Shown here: positions 24,291 to 33,738 of the stretch, in pieces
How positions within the stretch are numbered: position 1 is the first letter of the stretch
How the letters are laid out: each line of letters begins with the position of its first letter
NCBI GenBank assembly: GCA_023657425.1
Contig: JAGTJW010000001.1
Span: 62,001 to 126,000, forward strand
Length of the DNA stretch: 64,000 nucleotides
From: Ideonella sp. WA131b
GTDB taxonomy: Bacteria; Pseudomonadota; Gammaproteobacteria; Burkholderiales; Burkholderiaceae_C
Direction: 5' to 3'
Program-made: the position numbers and the translations under genes
Notes under the pieces: model-generated
The model's input: only the letters and a program-made list of their open reading frames with translations
Database searches by the model: none
What the model was told of the DNA's origin: nothing

Positions 24291-25015
24291 TCGTGGTCCT
24301 GGATCTGGAAGCTGTCGAACAACAAGCGCTTCTCTTCGTTGCTGACGACCGACATCGCCGAGGGCTCCAACTGCACCAGGTTGCGGCCTTGTGCCTTGGC
24401 CCCGTAGAGCTGCTGGTCGGCGCGCTCCTTCCATAGGGCCGGCGTCGATCGCACCCACTGCGGCGCGAAGGCGCCGCCGATGCTGATGGTGACCGACAGC
24501 TCTTGGTTCGAAGGCTGCAGCAGGATGGGCATGCGCTCCACGCGCCGCCGGATGCGCTCGGCCACGGTGGTGCCGAAGGTGCTGGCGCAGTTGGGCAGGA
24601 TGATTGCGAACTCCTCGCCGCCCACACGAGCCACCAGGTCCATCGGCCGCACGCTGTCCATCAGTGCCGAAGCGACGACGCCGATCACCTGGTCGCCGGC
24701 GCCGTGGCCGTGGGTGTCATTGACGCGCTTGAAGTGGTCGATGTCCAGCGCCAGGAGCAGCGCCGGCTCGCCGCTGCGCGCCACGCGGTCGACCTCCCGC
24801 TCCAGCGCCATCTCGAAGGCGCGGCGGTTGGCCAGGCCGGTCAGCGCATCGCGGCTGGACAGCTCCACCAACCGGTCGATCATGGCCTGCTGCCAGGTAA
24901 CCGATGCGGGGTCGCCCGTGGGCGGCACCTGCCCGGCGTGCGCCAGCAACTGCAGCGCCTGCTCGAAGCGGAGCGCCGGCGGGGCGGCTGCTGCGGGGTG
25001 GCGGGGTTTGGACAA
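24287..25015 (-). CDS. Diguanylate cyclase (GGDEF domain)
   Basis: About 242 residues: a short N-terminal helical region followed by a GGDEF domain from about residue 50 ('LSSRDALTGLANRRAFEMALERE', 'LALDIDHFKRVNDTHGHGAGD', 'LVARVGGEEFAIILP', 'VTISIGGAF', 'RADQQLYGAKAQGRN'). The active-site loop is GGEEF, which is catalytically competent in other proteins, so synthesis of cyclic di-GMP is expected. No membrane or sensor domain is visible. The start codon appears to be TTG (25015); later starts would shorten the N-terminus. Coupling to an FlhG-like ATPase by a 4-base overlap suggests a joint role in motility or cell-pole organisation. Confidence 0.88.
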   Translation of the reverse strand: MSKPRHPAAAAPPALRFEQALQLLAHAGQVPPTGDPASVTWQQAMIDRLVELSSRDALTGLANRRAFEMALEREVDRVARSGEPALLLALDIDHFKRVNDTHGHGAGDQVIGVVASALMDSVRPMDLVARVGGEEFAIILPNCASTFGTTVAERIRRRVERMPILLQPSNQELSVTISIGGAFAPQWVRSTPALWKERADQQLYGAKAQGRNLVQLEPSAMSVVSNEEKRLLFDSFQIQDHE

Positions 25016-25162
25016 GGCCCGGCGGGCGGCGATGGCAGCCCGTCAATGCATCGAAGGCGGTCAGTCTAGCAGCGCGCCCCGGGCGACGGCCCGTCCAATT
25101 GGGCCCGACAGGCATGCCAATTCGGCCCACCGCAGTCGCGGGCCCGTGGCCACACTGGCGAG

Positions 25163-26029
25163 GTGACACAAGCCCTCCCGCCCACCTTCGCGCCGGCCCC
25201 GTCGTTGCCGTCGGACGCGGAGTACCCGCTGACCCCCGCCGACTTCGAGCGCATCCGCAAACTCATCCACGTGCGCGCAGGCATCAGCCTGCATGCCGGC
25301 AAGCAGGCCATGGTCTACAGCCGGCTCTCACGTCGGCTGCGAGAGACACGGCACACCTCATTCGCCAGCTACCTGGAACTTCTTGAGCGCGGCAGCAGCG
25401 AGTCCGAGTGGCAAGAGTTCGTCAACTGCCTGACCACCAACCTGACCGCTTTCTTCCGGGAGGAACACCACTTCCTCGCGCTGGTGGACGACCTGCGCGC
25501 ACTGGCCGGCCGCAATGGCGGGCCTCTGCGCATCTGGTGCAACGCGGCCAGCACCGGCGAGGAGCCGTACTCGCTGGCAATGACGGTGGTCGAGACCATG
25601 GGGATCTCGGCACAGGCACGCCTGGTGTGCAGTGACATCGACACCAAGGTGCTGACCGCGGCGCAGCGCGGGGTCTACCCGGCCGATGCGCGCGGGCTCA
25701 GCCCCGAGCGACTGAGGCGGCATTTCCTGCGGGGCACCGGCGCCAACGCCGGCAGCATCCGGGTCAAGCCCGAGCTGACCCGGTTGATCGAGTTCAGGCC
25801 CTTCAACCTGATGAGCCCGAGCTGGGCGGCCCTGGGCGACGCCTTCGACATCGTCTTCTGCCGCAACGTGATGATCTATTTCGACGCACCGACGCAGCGC
25901 AAGGTGCTGGAGCACATCCATGGCGTGACGCGGCCGGGCGCACTGCTCTACGTGGGCCACTCCGAGAACTTCACGGAGTCTCGGGATCTCTTCCGGCTCC
26001 GTGGCAAGACCATCTACGAGCGGGTCTGA
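25163..26029 (+). CDS. cheR: Chemotaxis protein methyltransferase
   Basis: A 288-residue CheR that transfers methyl groups from S-adenosylmethionine to glutamates of chemoreceptors. The N-terminal helical domain ('LTPADFERIRKLIHVRAGISL', 'YSRLSRRLRE') is followed by the SAM-binding domain: 'TNLTAFFREEHHF', 'IWCNAASTGEEPYSLAM', 'VCSDIDTKVLTAAQRGVYP', 'FDIVFCRNVMIYFD' and 'LLYVGHSENFTE'. A pentapeptide-binding insertion region is present. The start is GTG 25163. It begins a cheR-cheD-cheB run, the adaptation module of chemotaxis, separate from any CheA/CheW genes in this window. Confidence 0.95.
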   Translation: MTQALPPTFAPAPSLPSDAEYPLTPADFERIRKLIHVRAGISLHAGKQAMVYSRLSRRLRETRHTSFASYLELLERGSSESEWQEFVNCLTTNLTAFFREEHHFLALVDDLRALAGRNGGPLRIWCNAASTGEEPYSLAMTVVETMGISAQARLVCSDIDTKVLTAAQRGVYPADARGLSPERLRRHFLRGTGANAGSIRVKPELTRLIEFRPFNLMSPSWAALGDAFDIVFCRNVMIYFDAPTQRKVLEHIHGVTRPGALLYVGHSENFTESRDLFRLRGKTIYERV

Positions 26030-26092
26030 CACGCCCGGGGCCGCGCGCTCAAGGCGCCGGCGTCGACGGCCGATATGACTTCCGGAGCACTC

Positions 26093-26785
26093 ATGCACGC
26101 CGCCTCACGTCCCACCTTACCTCACCCTGGCGTCCCGCCGTCGCAGGCCGCGTCCCAGAGCCGCCTGGAGCGCCTGAAGGCGCAAGTTCGCAAGCCCGGG
26201 CAGGCCAGCTTCTTTTTCTGGGACGCGCACTTCAGGAACGATGCCGTCAAGGTGCTGCCTGGGGAGTTTTTCGTTCACGACGAGGACATGCTGGTGATGA
26301 CGACACTGGGCTCGTGCATCGCCGCCTGCCTGTGGGATCGCGACAAGCGCGTCGGCGGCATGAATCACTTCCTGCTGCCGGATGCCGGCGCGGCAGGGGT
26401 CGGCGGCGCTGACGGCGGCCGCTACGGAAGCTATGCGATGGATCTCTTGATTGGCGAGTTGGTCAAGCGCGGCGCCACGCGCTCATCGATGGAGGCCAAG
26501 GTCTTCGGAGGCGGCGCGGTGGTCAGCGGCATGAACAGCATCAACGTCGGCGAGCGCAACACAGCCTTCGTGCTGGACTATCTGCGCACGGAGCGCATCA
26601 CGGTCGTGAGCAAGGACGTCATGGACATCTATCCGCGCAAGGTGTGCTTCCTGCCGGCCAGCGGCAAGGCCATGGTCAAGCGCCTGGCCAGCGCCAACAC
26701 CGAGGCGCTGGCGGCTCAGGAACGCGCCGCCGCGCAACGCGCCGCGCCAACGGCCAGTGCCGGCGGCAGCGTTGATCTGTTCTGA
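26093..26785 (+). CDS. cheD: Chemoreceptor glutamine deamidase
   Basis: About 230 residues. ATG 26093 is preferred because GGAG (26084-26087) lies five bases upstream; an ATG at 26075 has no such site. The deamidase core is clear: 'FFVHDEDMLVMTTLGSCIAACLWD' with the catalytic cysteine in LGSC, 'GGMNHFLLPDAG' with the catalytic histidine, and 'KVFGGGAVVSGM'. CheD converts glutamines to glutamates in chemoreceptors and can be tuned by other chemotaxis proteins. The last 40 residues are Ala-rich and probably disordered. The gene lies between cheR and cheB. Confidence 0.93.
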   Translation: MHAASRPTLPHPGVPPSQAASQSRLERLKAQVRKPGQASFFFWDAHFRNDAVKVLPGEFFVHDEDMLVMTTLGSCIAACLWDRDKRVGGMNHFLLPDAGAAGVGGADGGRYGSYAMDLLIGELVKRGATRSSMEAKVFGGGAVVSGMNSINVGERNTAFVLDYLRTERITVVSKDVMDIYPRKVCFLPASGKAMVKRLASANTEALAAQERAAAQRAAPTASAGGSVDLF

Positions 26786-26806
26786 ACCCGCTTTCGGAGT
26801 GCCTTG

Positions 26807-27898
26807 ATGGCCGGTTCCAAGACACGTGTCGTCGTCGTCGACGACTCCGCGCTCGTGCGCGGGCTGCTCGCCGAGATCATCGGCCGCGAGCCCGACATGA
26901 CCTGCATCGGCGCCGCCGCCGACCCGTTGGTGGCGCGAGAGATGATCCGCAACCTGAACCCGGACGTCATCACGCTCGATGTCGAGATGCCGCGCATGGA
27001 CGGGCTGGACTTCCTGGCACGCCTCATGCGCCTGCGGCCCATGCCGGTGGTGATGGTGAGCACCCTCACCGAGCGTGGTGCCGACGTCACGCTGAAGGCC
27101 TTGGAACTGGGCGCGGTGGACTTTGTCTCCAAGCCCAAGATCGGCGTGGCCGACGGGCTGCGTCAGCTCGGCGCGGACATCACCGACAAGATTCGGGCTG
27201 CGGCACGCGCCCGAGTCACCCGTCTGCCCGCCGCAACGGCCGGCACGGCCGGCCCGGCGGCCGCGGCACGGCCGTCGCCGATGGCGTCTCTCGGGCGCCT
27301 GTCCACGGAGAAGATCCTGTTCATCGGTGCCTCCACGGGCGGCACCGAGGCCACGCGCGAGCTGTTGGTCGAGCTCCCGGCTGACAGCCCCGCAGTGATG
27401 ATCACCCAGCACATGCCGGCCGGCTTCACGAAGAGCTACGCTGCCCGGCTCGACAGCCTCTGTCGCATTCGGGTCGCCGAGGCCCGCGACGGCGAGCGTG
27501 TGCTGCCGGGCCACGCCTACATCGCGCCTGGTGGCTTCCACCTCAGCGTGGAGCGCTCAGGGGCGAACTACATCTCCCGCGTGAGCGACGGGGACCCGGT
27601 CAACCGCCACATTCCCAGCGTGGAGGTGCTGTTCGACAGCGCTGCCAAGGTGGTGGGGCGCAATGCCCTGGCGGTGATGCTGACCGGCATGGGCGCCGAC
27701 GGCGCGCGCGCGATGAAGAGCATGCGCGACGCCGGCAGCTTCAACATCGTGCAGGACGAGGCCAGCTGCGTGGTGTTCGGCATGCCGCGCGAAGCCATCG
27801 CGCAGGGCGCGGCGAACGAGGTGTTGCCGCTGCCGCGCATCGCGCCGCGGCTGCTGGAGTGGCTGCGCGCCAATGCAGGGGTGGCCACCCGCGTCTAG
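26807..27898 (+). CDS. cheB: Chemotaxis response regulator methylesterase
   Basis: About 363 residues from ATG 26807 (GGAG eight bases upstream). Residues about 1-125 are a receiver domain: '[15 protein letters not shown]', '[21 protein letters not shown]' with the phospho-accepting Asp, '[30 protein letters not shown]'. After an Ala-Pro-rich linker comes the methylesterase domain: '[17 protein letters not shown]' with the nucleophilic serine, '[18 protein letters not shown]', 'YIAPGGFHL' and '[14 protein letters not shown]'. It removes receptor methyl groups when phosphorylated by CheA. It ends the cheRDB run. Confidence 0.96.
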   Translation: MAGSKTRVVVVDDSALVRGLLAEIIGREPDMTCIGAAADPLVAREMIRNLNPDVITLDVEMPRMDGLDFLARLMRLRPMPVVMVSTLTERGADVTLKALELGAVDFVSKPKIGVADGLRQLGADITDKIRAAARARVTRLPAATAGTAGPAAAARPSPMASLGRLSTEKILFIGASTGGTEATRELLVELPADSPAVMITQHMPAGFTKSYAARLDSLCRIRVAEARDGERVLPGHAYIAPGGFHLSVERSGANYISRVSDGDPVNRHIPSVEVLFDSAAKVVGRNALAVMLTGMGADGARAMKSMRDAGSFNIVQDEASCVVFGMPREAIAQGAANEVLPLPRIAPRLLEWLRANAGVATRV

Positions 27899-27936
27899 GA
27901 GCGTGGGCGGCACAGGTTCAGCGCCGCGCCGGGACC

Positions 27937-29214
27937 TCAGCGGGTGGGCGCTGCGAACAGCGCCGTCAGATCCGACAGGAAGTCGAAGCCACGCGGCGTG
28001 GGCTGCACCCACTCGCCCGCCGTGCCCTCTTCGCGCAGCGCGACCAGGCCCCGCTCGCGAGCACGCTGCAGCCGCGCCAACACGGCTGACGGCGGCAGCC
28101 CGGTGCGCTCGGCGAACAAACGCAGCGGAAAGCCCTCCTTCAGCCGCAGCGCGTTCATCATGAACTCCAACGGCAGATCGGCGCGGGCCACCTCGTGCTG
28201 GTTGCTCACCGCGCGGCCCTCCAGCGCCTGCGCGATGTAAGTGGTCGGCTCGCGCCAACGAACCTGGCGCACCACGCGCTCCGGAAAGCTCAGCTTGCCG
28301 TGCGCGCCGGCCCCGATGCCCAGGTAGTCGCCAAAGCTCCAGTAGTTGAGGTTGTGCACGCAACGGTGGCCCTCGCGCGCGAAGGCACTCACCTCGTAGC
28401 GCGCCAGGCCGGAAGCGGCGGTGCGCTCGGCGATCAGGTCGAGCATCTCGCTGGCCTGGTCATCATCGGGCAGTTCGGGCGGCTGCACGGCGAACAGCGT
28501 GTTGGGCTCGATCGTCAGATGGTAGATCGACAGGTGCGGGGGCGCGAAGCTCAGCGCCTCGTCGAGCTCTGCGCCCAGCTGCTCCGGCGTCTGGCCGGGC
28601 AGCGCATACATCAGGTCGACGTTCCAGGTGTCGAAGGCCGTGGCGGCCTCGGCCACCGCGGCACGCGCCTGCGCGGCGTCGTGCACCCGGCCCAGGCGGG
28701 CGAGCGCAGCGTCGTCGAAGCTCTGCACGCCGATCGACAGACGCGTGATGCCGGTGCCACGAAAGGCGCGGAAGCGCTCGCGCTCGAAGGTTCCGGGGTT
28801 GGCCTCCAGCGTGACCTCGCAACCCGGCTCCAGTGGCAGGCGCGCTCGCACGGCAGCCAGCAAGCGGTCGACGACCTCGGGCTCGAACAGGCTGGGCGTG
28901 CCGCCGCCGATGAAGACGCTGGCGACACGTCGACCCCACACCAGTGGCAGACTGGCCTCGAGATCGGTCACCAGGGCGTCGACATAACGGTTTTGCAGGG
29001 CCGCTTCCAGGCCTGGGGTGCCGTGGCTGTTGAAGTCGCAGTATGGGCACTTCTTCAGGCACCACGGGAGATGCACGTACAGCGCCAGCGGCGGCGGCGC
29101 CGGCAGGCGCAGGATGCCCGGGCGCAGGAAGTACTCCAGGCCGGTGGGCTGGAGCGCGGCCGGATTGGACACGGCAGCCGGCACCAGGGGCGGCAAGGGC
29201 GCCGCCGGGCTCAC
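27937..29214 (-). CDS. hemW: HemW-type radical SAM heme chaperone
   Basis: About 425 residues of the HemW (HemN-like) family. The radical SAM cluster motif is 'VHLPWCLKKCPYCDFNSH' (CxxxCxxC), followed by 'SVFIGGGTPSLFEPEVV', 'TLEANPGTFERERF', 'RLSIGVQSFDDAALARLGR', 'VDLMYALPGQTPEQL' and 'YWSFGDYLGIGAGAHGKL'. HemW is a heme-binding chaperone, not the coproporphyrinogen dehydrogenase it was once called; the window also has hemF for that step. Start: the GTG at 29214 overlaps the rdgB stop as GTGA and has GAGG upstream; GTG 29223 is an alternative. Last gene of the kinase-phosphatase-rph-rdgB run. Confidence 0.92.
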   Translation of the reverse strand: MSPAAPLPPLVPAAVSNPAALQPTGLEYFLRPGILRLPAPPPLALYVHLPWCLKKCPYCDFNSHGTPGLEAALQNRYVDALVTDLEASLPLVWGRRVASVFIGGGTPSLFEPEVVDRLLAAVRARLPLEPGCEVTLEANPGTFERERFRAFRGTGITRLSIGVQSFDDAALARLGRVHDAAQARAAVAEAATAFDTWNVDLMYALPGQTPEQLGAELDEALSFAPPHLSIYHLTIEPNTLFAVQPPELPDDDQASEMLDLIAERTAASGLARYEVSAFAREGHRCVHNLNYWSFGDYLGIGAGAHGKLSFPERVVRQVRWREPTTYIAQALEGRAVSNQHEVARADLPLEFMMNALRLKEGFPLRLFAERTGLPPSAVLARLQRARERGLVALREEGTAGEWVQPTPRGFDFLSDLTALFAAPTR

Positions 29215-29846
29215 AGGTGCCACACCTCACGCAGTTGCTGCTGCAGCTGAACCCACGCGCGCGCGCGGTGGCTGTGGGCGTTCTTGGTGCTCGCGTCGAG
29301 CTCGGCCACCGTACGGTCGAGCTCGGGCACGAACATCAGCGGGTCGTACCCGAAGCCGCCGCTGCCGCGGGGCGCCGCCAGGATGCGCCCCGGCCAGCGG
29401 CCCACGGCCACCAATGGCTGCGGGTCGGCGTCATGGCGCAGGGCCACCAGCGTGCTGATGAAGACCGCCCGCCGGGCCTCGGGCGCCGGGTGTGCGGCCA
29501 GCGCGCGCAGCAGTCGCTGGTTGTTCGCCGCATCCTGCCGCGCCCTGGTGGCCTCCCGGTCGGGGAGCGGCTCGACGAAGCCACCGTAGTGCGCAGAGAT
29601 CACACCCGGCGCGCCGCCCAAGGTGTCGACGCACACGCCCGAGTCGTCGGCCAGCGCCGCGCTGCCACTGGCCGCAGCCGCATGGCGCGCCTTGGCCAGT
29701 GCGTTCTCGATGAAGGTGCCGTGCGGCTCGTCGGTCTCGGCAATGCCCAGTGCATCCTGCGGCACGAGTTCCAGCGCCAGACCGGCCAGCAGCGCCCGCA
29801 GCTCCGAGAGCTTCTTGGCGTTGTTGGAAGCCAGCACGAGCCGCAT
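29211..29846 (-). CDS. rdgB: XTP/dITP diphosphatase
   Basis: A 211-residue Ham1/RdgB pyrophosphatase from ATG 29846. Signatures are 'LVLASNNAKKLSELRALL' at the N-terminus, 'GTFIENALAKARHAA', 'ALADDSGVCVDTLGGAPGVISAHYGG' (in parts) and 'GGFGYDPLMFVPELDRTVAELD'. It hydrolyses non-canonical purine nucleoside triphosphates (dITP, XTP) and so keeps them out of DNA and RNA. It follows rph by 13 bases and overlaps hemW, a common arrangement in betaproteobacteria. Length is normal. Confidence 0.96.
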   Translation of the reverse strand: MRLVLASNNAKKLSELRALLAGLALELVPQDALGIAETDEPHGTFIENALAKARHAAAASGSAALADDSGVCVDTLGGAPGVISAHYGGFVEPLPDREATRARQDAANNQRLLRALAAHPAPEARRAVFISTLVALRHDADPQPLVAVGRWPGRILAAPRGSGGFGYDPLMFVPELDRTVAELDASTKNAHSHRARAWVQLQQQLREVWHL

Positions 29847-29859
29847 CACCGCAGCCCCT

Positions 29860-30588
29860 TCAGCCCAAGCGCAGCGCCCGCCGCTGCAGCGACACAAGTT
29901 CGCGGATCCCGCGGTCGGCCAGGGCCAGCAGCGCATCCAGATCGACGCGGCTGAACGGCACGCCCTCGGCCGTGCCCTGCACCTCGACAAAGCCGCCGGC
30001 ACCCGTCATCACGACGTTCATGTCGGTGTCGCAGGCCGAGTCTTCAACGTACTCCAGGTCGAGCAAAGGAGTGCCCTTGACGACACCCACCGACACCGCG
30101 GCGACCGCATCGCGCAGCGGACTGGCGGCGATCCGGCCCTGCGCAAGCAGCCAGCTGACGGCATCGTGCGCCGCCACCCAGGCCCCGGTGATGGCCGCGG
30201 TGCGCGTGCCGCCATCGGCTTGCAGCACATCGCAGTCGAGCGCGATCGTGCGCTCGCCCAGGGCCTTGAGGTCGACCACCGCGCGCAAGCTGCGGCCGAT
30301 GAGGCGCTGGATCTCCTGCGTGCGGCCGCTTTGCTTGCCCTTGGCGGCCTCGCGGTCGGAGCGGGTGTGGGTGGCGCGCGGCAGCATGCCGTACTCGGCC
30401 GTGACCCAGCCCTCGCCGCTGCCGCGCTTGTGCGGCGGCACCTTCTCCTCCACCGAGGCGGTGCACAGAACGCGGGTGGCGCCGAAGCTGATCAGCACCG
30501 AGCCTTCGGCGTGGCGGGTGTAGCCGCGTTCGATGGAAACCGGGCGCAGGGCGTCGGCGGTGCGGTCAGCGGAACGGATGAAGGTCAT
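29860..30588 (-). CDS. rph: Ribonuclease PH
   Basis: A 242-residue phosphorolytic 3'-5' exoribonuclease from ATG 30588. Motifs: '[34 protein letters not shown]' (in parts), '[43 protein letters not shown]' (in parts) and '[25 protein letters not shown]'. It trims the 3' ends of tRNA precursors and other RNAs using phosphate. It lies between the PP2C phosphatase gene (76 bases upstream) and rdgB. No defect seen. Confidence 0.96.
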   Translation of the reverse strand: MTFIRSADRTADALRPVSIERGYTRHAEGSVLISFGATRVLCTASVEEKVPPHKRGSGEGWVTAEYGMLPRATHTRSDREAAKGKQSGRTQEIQRLIGRSLRAVVDLKALGERTIALDCDVLQADGGTRTAAITGAWVAAHDAVSWLLAQGRIAASPLRDAVAAVSVGVVKGTPLLDLEYVEDSACDTDMNVVMTGAGGFVEVQGTAEGVPFSRVDLDALLALADRGIRELVSLQRRALRLG

Positions 30589-30664
30589 GAACGGACGGGG
30601 CAGTGGAGCCGCAGATTGTCGTCCGTCTGGGCCGGGTGTCCGGCCCAAAGCCGTCCAGCGCTTT

Positions 30665-31573
30665 TCAGCGCTTGCGCGCCGACGACCGCTGGATGGCCTC
30701 GTTGATCTCGCGGATGGAGCGCTCGATCTCCTCGTCGTCGAGCTCGTCGCTGCCCACGTCGTCCAGGCTGGCCTGGATGGTGCTGGCGAACACGTGGTCA
30801 GCCAGCGAATCGGTGCTCACGCCAGCGGCATCGACATCCTCGGCGGCCTCCCACTCCACGGCAAGCACCGTGACGTTGTCGCTGCGCGCGCCAGCCACGC
30901 GAAGCGCACGGTCTACCAGCTCGGGAACGGCGTCGGAGATCGTGCGCGTCGCCAGGATGTGGGTGATGTCGGGATCTGACACGCTGCCCCACAGGCCGTC
31001 GGAGCACAGCACGACCTTGTCGCCAGGGCGCATCTGCATCGGGCCCCCGATGTCCACCACCGGACGGCCGGGGCTGCCCAGGCAGGCGAAAAGCACATTG
31101 CGATTCACCTTCTCAGGCATCGGCACGGCCTGCGCCACGGTCCGCTGAAGCTCGCTGTAGCTGTGGTCCCGCGTCCGCAACACCAACTTGTCGCCACGCA
31201 ACACGTACAGGCGGGAATCGCCACAGTGTGCCCAGTACAGGTGATTGCCCTGCAGCAGGCAGGCGACAACGGTGGTACGCGGGGTGTCCATCAGCGCGCG
31301 CTCAGTGGCATAGCGCAGCAGCCGGTGATGGCCGGCGATGACGGCATCGTGCAGGAAGCGCAGCGGCTCGGCCAGCCGAGGTCTGGCCTCGCGCTGGAAG
31401 TGGGCCGACAGCGTCTGCAACGCCAGTTGCGCGGCCACCTCGCCCTCGGGGTGTCCGCCCATGCCGTCGGCCAGCGCAAACAGACCCGACTCCCGCGTGT
31501 AGCTGTAGCCCACGCGGTCTTCGTTCTTCTCACGGCCACCGCGGCGGCTGAGCTGGTGGACGGAAAAGCGCAT
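30665..31573 (-). CDS. PP2C-type Ser/Thr protein phosphatase
   Basis: A 302-residue PPM/PP2C phosphatase. The metal-binding aspartates sit in 'NEDRVGYSY' , '[18 protein letters not shown]', '[13 protein letters not shown]' and '[14 protein letters not shown]', with a final '[12 protein letters not shown]'. A C-terminal acidic tail of about 60 residues ('[19 protein letters not shown]') ends in a basic 'SSARKR'. The enzyme is cytoplasmic with no membrane segment. It lies 99 bases downstream of a Ser/Thr kinase gene on the same strand, so the two very likely form a reversible phosphorylation pair. Targets cannot be deduced. Confidence 0.93.
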   Translation of the reverse strand: MRFSVHQLSRRGGREKNEDRVGYSYTRESGLFALADGMGGHPEGEVAAQLALQTLSAHFQREARPRLAEPLRFLHDAVIAGHHRLLRYATERALMDTPRTTVVACLLQGNHLYWAHCGDSRLYVLRGDKLVLRTRDHSYSELQRTVAQAVPMPEKVNRNVLFACLGSPGRPVVDIGGPMQMRPGDKVVLCSDGLWGSVSDPDITHILATRTISDAVPELVDRALRVAGARSDNVTVLAVEWEAAEDVDAAGVSTDSLADHVFASTIQASLDDVGSDELDDEEIERSIREINEAIQRSSARKR

Positions 31574-31672
31574 GCTCAGCCGGCCTCAGGCTGGAGCGCC
31601 GGCAGAGCGCGCAGCGCCCTCGCTGGAACGCCAAGCCCACCGAAGGCCAGGCCCCTCATGAAATCCTGGCCC

Positions 31673-32644
31673 TCATGGCTTGACACCTGTCTTGATGGTC
31701 TCGAGCTGCAGCTTCAGCCGCTCCGAGAAGCTCAGCTTGGTATACCGGCGCTCGGTCTCTCGCGCGAGCTCCTTCTGCAGCGCGAACACGCTCTGCGGGC
31801 GACTCAGCGGGTCCTGGCTCATGCACCACTCCGTGACCTCAATGAGATTGTCGGAGTAAACGTTGCGCAGCCGCGAGAGGCTCAGCGCCAGGCGGTCCTT
31901 CTCGACGCGTTGAGGCGCATCGTTGGGGGGATAGCCCTGCATGCAGGCGTAGATGCAAGCACCAATGGCGTAGATGTCCGTCCAGGGGCCGAGGCTGCCG
32001 TCGCGGCGGTACATCTCCGGTGCGGCGAAGCCCGGCGTGTACATCGGGCGGATGAAATTGCCCTCCTTGCTCAGCACCTCGCGCGCGGCCCCGAAGTCGA
32101 GCATCACCGCCCTGTTTTCGTTGGTGATGAAGACGTTGGCGGGCTTGATGTCCAGGTGAAGCATCTTGTGCTGGTGCACGATGCGCAGTCCGCGGAGGAT
32201 CTCGTCGAACAGGCTGCGGATGGTGCTCTCGCGGAACACCTTGTCGCGCTTCAGGTCCCTCGCGGTGACGATGAAATCCTGCAGCGTGTCGCCCTGCAGG
32301 TAGTTCATCACCATGTAGACGGTTTCGTTCTCGCGAAAGAAGTTCAGCACCGAGACCACGCTCTGGTGGCTGATCTGCGCGAGGCTGCGACCTTCTTCAA
32401 AAAAGCTCTTCAGGCCCAGGCGGTACAGCGGCTGCTTGTCAGGCTTGACGCGCGGTGTCAACTCGCCCGGCGCGCGCTCGGTCAACGAGGCAGGGAGGTA
32501 CTCCTTCACAGCGACGAAGTGGCGGCTCTCGTCCTCAGCCAGATAGACCACCCCAAAACCGCCGGCCGCGATCTTCTTGACCACCGTGTAGCCACCCACC
32601 ACGGTGCCCGAAGGCAAAGGAGCAGGCTTGGGCTTGGACGACAT
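31673..32644 (-). CDS. Ser/Thr protein kinase
   Basis: A 323-residue Hanks-type kinase from ATG 32644. The glycine loop 'VVKKIAAGGFGVVYLAED', lysine in 'FVAVKEYLP', catalytic loop 'MLHLDIKPANVFI' (HLD instead of HRD, common in this group), 'AVMLDFGAARE' (DFG) and activation segment end 'GFAAPEMYRRDG' are all present, so it should be active. It has no transmembrane helix or external sensor, unlike PASTA kinases. It is divergent from yicC and upstream of the PP2C gene. The short C-terminal extension ('TKLSFSERLKLQLETIKTGVKP', in parts) may bind a partner. Confidence 0.94.
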   Translation of the reverse strand: MSSKPKPAPLPSGTVVGGYTVVKKIAAGGFGVVYLAEDESRHFVAVKEYLPASLTERAPGELTPRVKPDKQPLYRLGLKSFFEEGRSLAQISHQSVVSVLNFFRENETVYMVMNYLQGDTLQDFIVTARDLKRDKVFRESTIRSLFDEILRGLRIVHQHKMLHLDIKPANVFITNENRAVMLDFGAAREVLSKEGNFIRPMYTPGFAAPEMYRRDGSLGPWTDIYAIGACIYACMQGYPPNDAPQRVEKDRLALSLSRLRNVYSDNLIEVTEWCMSQDPLSRPQSVFALQKELARETERRYTKLSFSERLKLQLETIKTGVKP

Positions 32645-32675
32645 AATCGCCGCAGTTGCTATCAGGGATGGACAA

Positions 32676-33590
32676 GTGCCGGTTTATAGCATGACGGGTT
32701 ATGCAATCGAGGCCTCCGGCGCCGCGTCGCCAGAGGGTGCGGCGACCCCGGTCGCAGGCGCCTCGGTGACTGTGGAGGCGCGCTCCGTCAACGGTCGCTT
32801 CCTGGACCTGTCGTTCCGCCTGCCGGACGAGCTTCGCGGCCTGGAGCCGACGCTGCGCGACAAGCTGACGGCCGTGTTTCGGCGCGGCAAGATCGAGCTG
32901 CGCGTCACCACCGCGCACCAAGGTGACGGTGCGCTGCCGCAGCCCACGCCCGAGCAGCTCAACCGCCTGTCGCATCTGCAGGGCGCTGTCACCGGCTGGC
33001 TGCCGCAGGCGCGGCCTCTGTCGGTGAACGAAGTCCTGCACTGGTGCCGCAGCGGTGCCGGCAATGAGCGGCTCGACGACGCTGCGCTGCGGGCCGTCAC
33101 GCGCTGCATCGAGGGCCTGCGCGAGGCGCGCTCTCGCGAGGGTGCGCGCCTGGCCGGCGTGCTGCTGGAACGCGTGACGAGACTGCGCGAGTTGGTTGCG
33201 CAGGCACAGCCTCTGCTGCCGCAGGTGCTGCAACGGCAGCAGGTGCGGTTTCTGGAACGCTGGAACGAGTCACTGGCCTTGGTGCCCGGCGGGCGGTCGT
33301 TGCCGGCCGAGGCGCTGCACGAGCGCGCGATGGCAGAGGCCGTCGCCTTTGCCATCCGCATCGACGTGGCCGAGGAGCTGGCGCGCTTGACCTCGCACCT
33401 CGACGAGATCGAGCGCCTCCTGAACGTCGGCGGCGAATTGGGCAAGCGACTGGAGTTCCTGATCCAGGAGCTTCAGCGCGAGGCCAACACCTTGGGCAGC
33501 AAAAGCGCGGCCCTGGAACTCACGGCCCTTGCGGTTGAGATGAAAGTGGCGGTGGAGCAGATGCGAGAGCAGGTGCAGAACATCGAGTAG
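32676..33590 (+). CDS. yicC: YicC-family endoribonuclease
   Basis: About 304 residues starting at GTG 32676, which gives the family-typical opening 'PVYSMTGYA'; the ATG of 'MTGYA' at 32691 is an alternative. Conserved stretches are 'VEARSVNGRFLDLSFRLPDELR', 'FRRGKIELRV', 'VLLERVTRLREL', 'EELARLTSHLDEIERLL' and the signature ending 'GKRLEFLIQELQREANTLGSKSA' (in parts). YicC proteins have been reported to act as endoribonucleases that promote decay of certain small RNAs. It is transcribed away from the kinase gene, with starts only about 30 bases apart, so the promoters must be interlocked. Confidence 0.92.
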   Translation: MPVYSMTGYAIEASGAASPEGAATPVAGASVTVEARSVNGRFLDLSFRLPDELRGLEPTLRDKLTAVFRRGKIELRVTTAHQGDGALPQPTPEQLNRLSHLQGAVTGWLPQARPLSVNEVLHWCRSGAGNERLDDAALRAVTRCIEGLREARSREGARLAGVLLERVTRLRELVAQAQPLLPQVLQRQQVRFLERWNESLALVPGGRSLPAEALHERAMAEAVAFAIRIDVAEELARLTSHLDEIERLLNVGGELGKRLEFLIQELQREANTLGSKSAALELTALAVEMKVAVEQMREQVQNIE

Positions 33591-33738
33591 CTTTTCAGGG
33601 GGTGCGGACTTCCCGCAGTCAAGAGGGGCGTGCCGATGGTTGGGTTCCGGCGCCCTCTGGCGAGCACCCCCAAGCCGCGAAACGCGCTTGAGTTCCCCCG
33701 CGCAGCGGCCTCAGCCCGCCGACCGCTGCGGCCCCGGG

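Noticed and set aside
28195..29250. 351-codon plus-strand frame over hemW
   Set aside because: Antisense to an intact radical SAM protein with its CxxxCxxC motif; no family resemblance.
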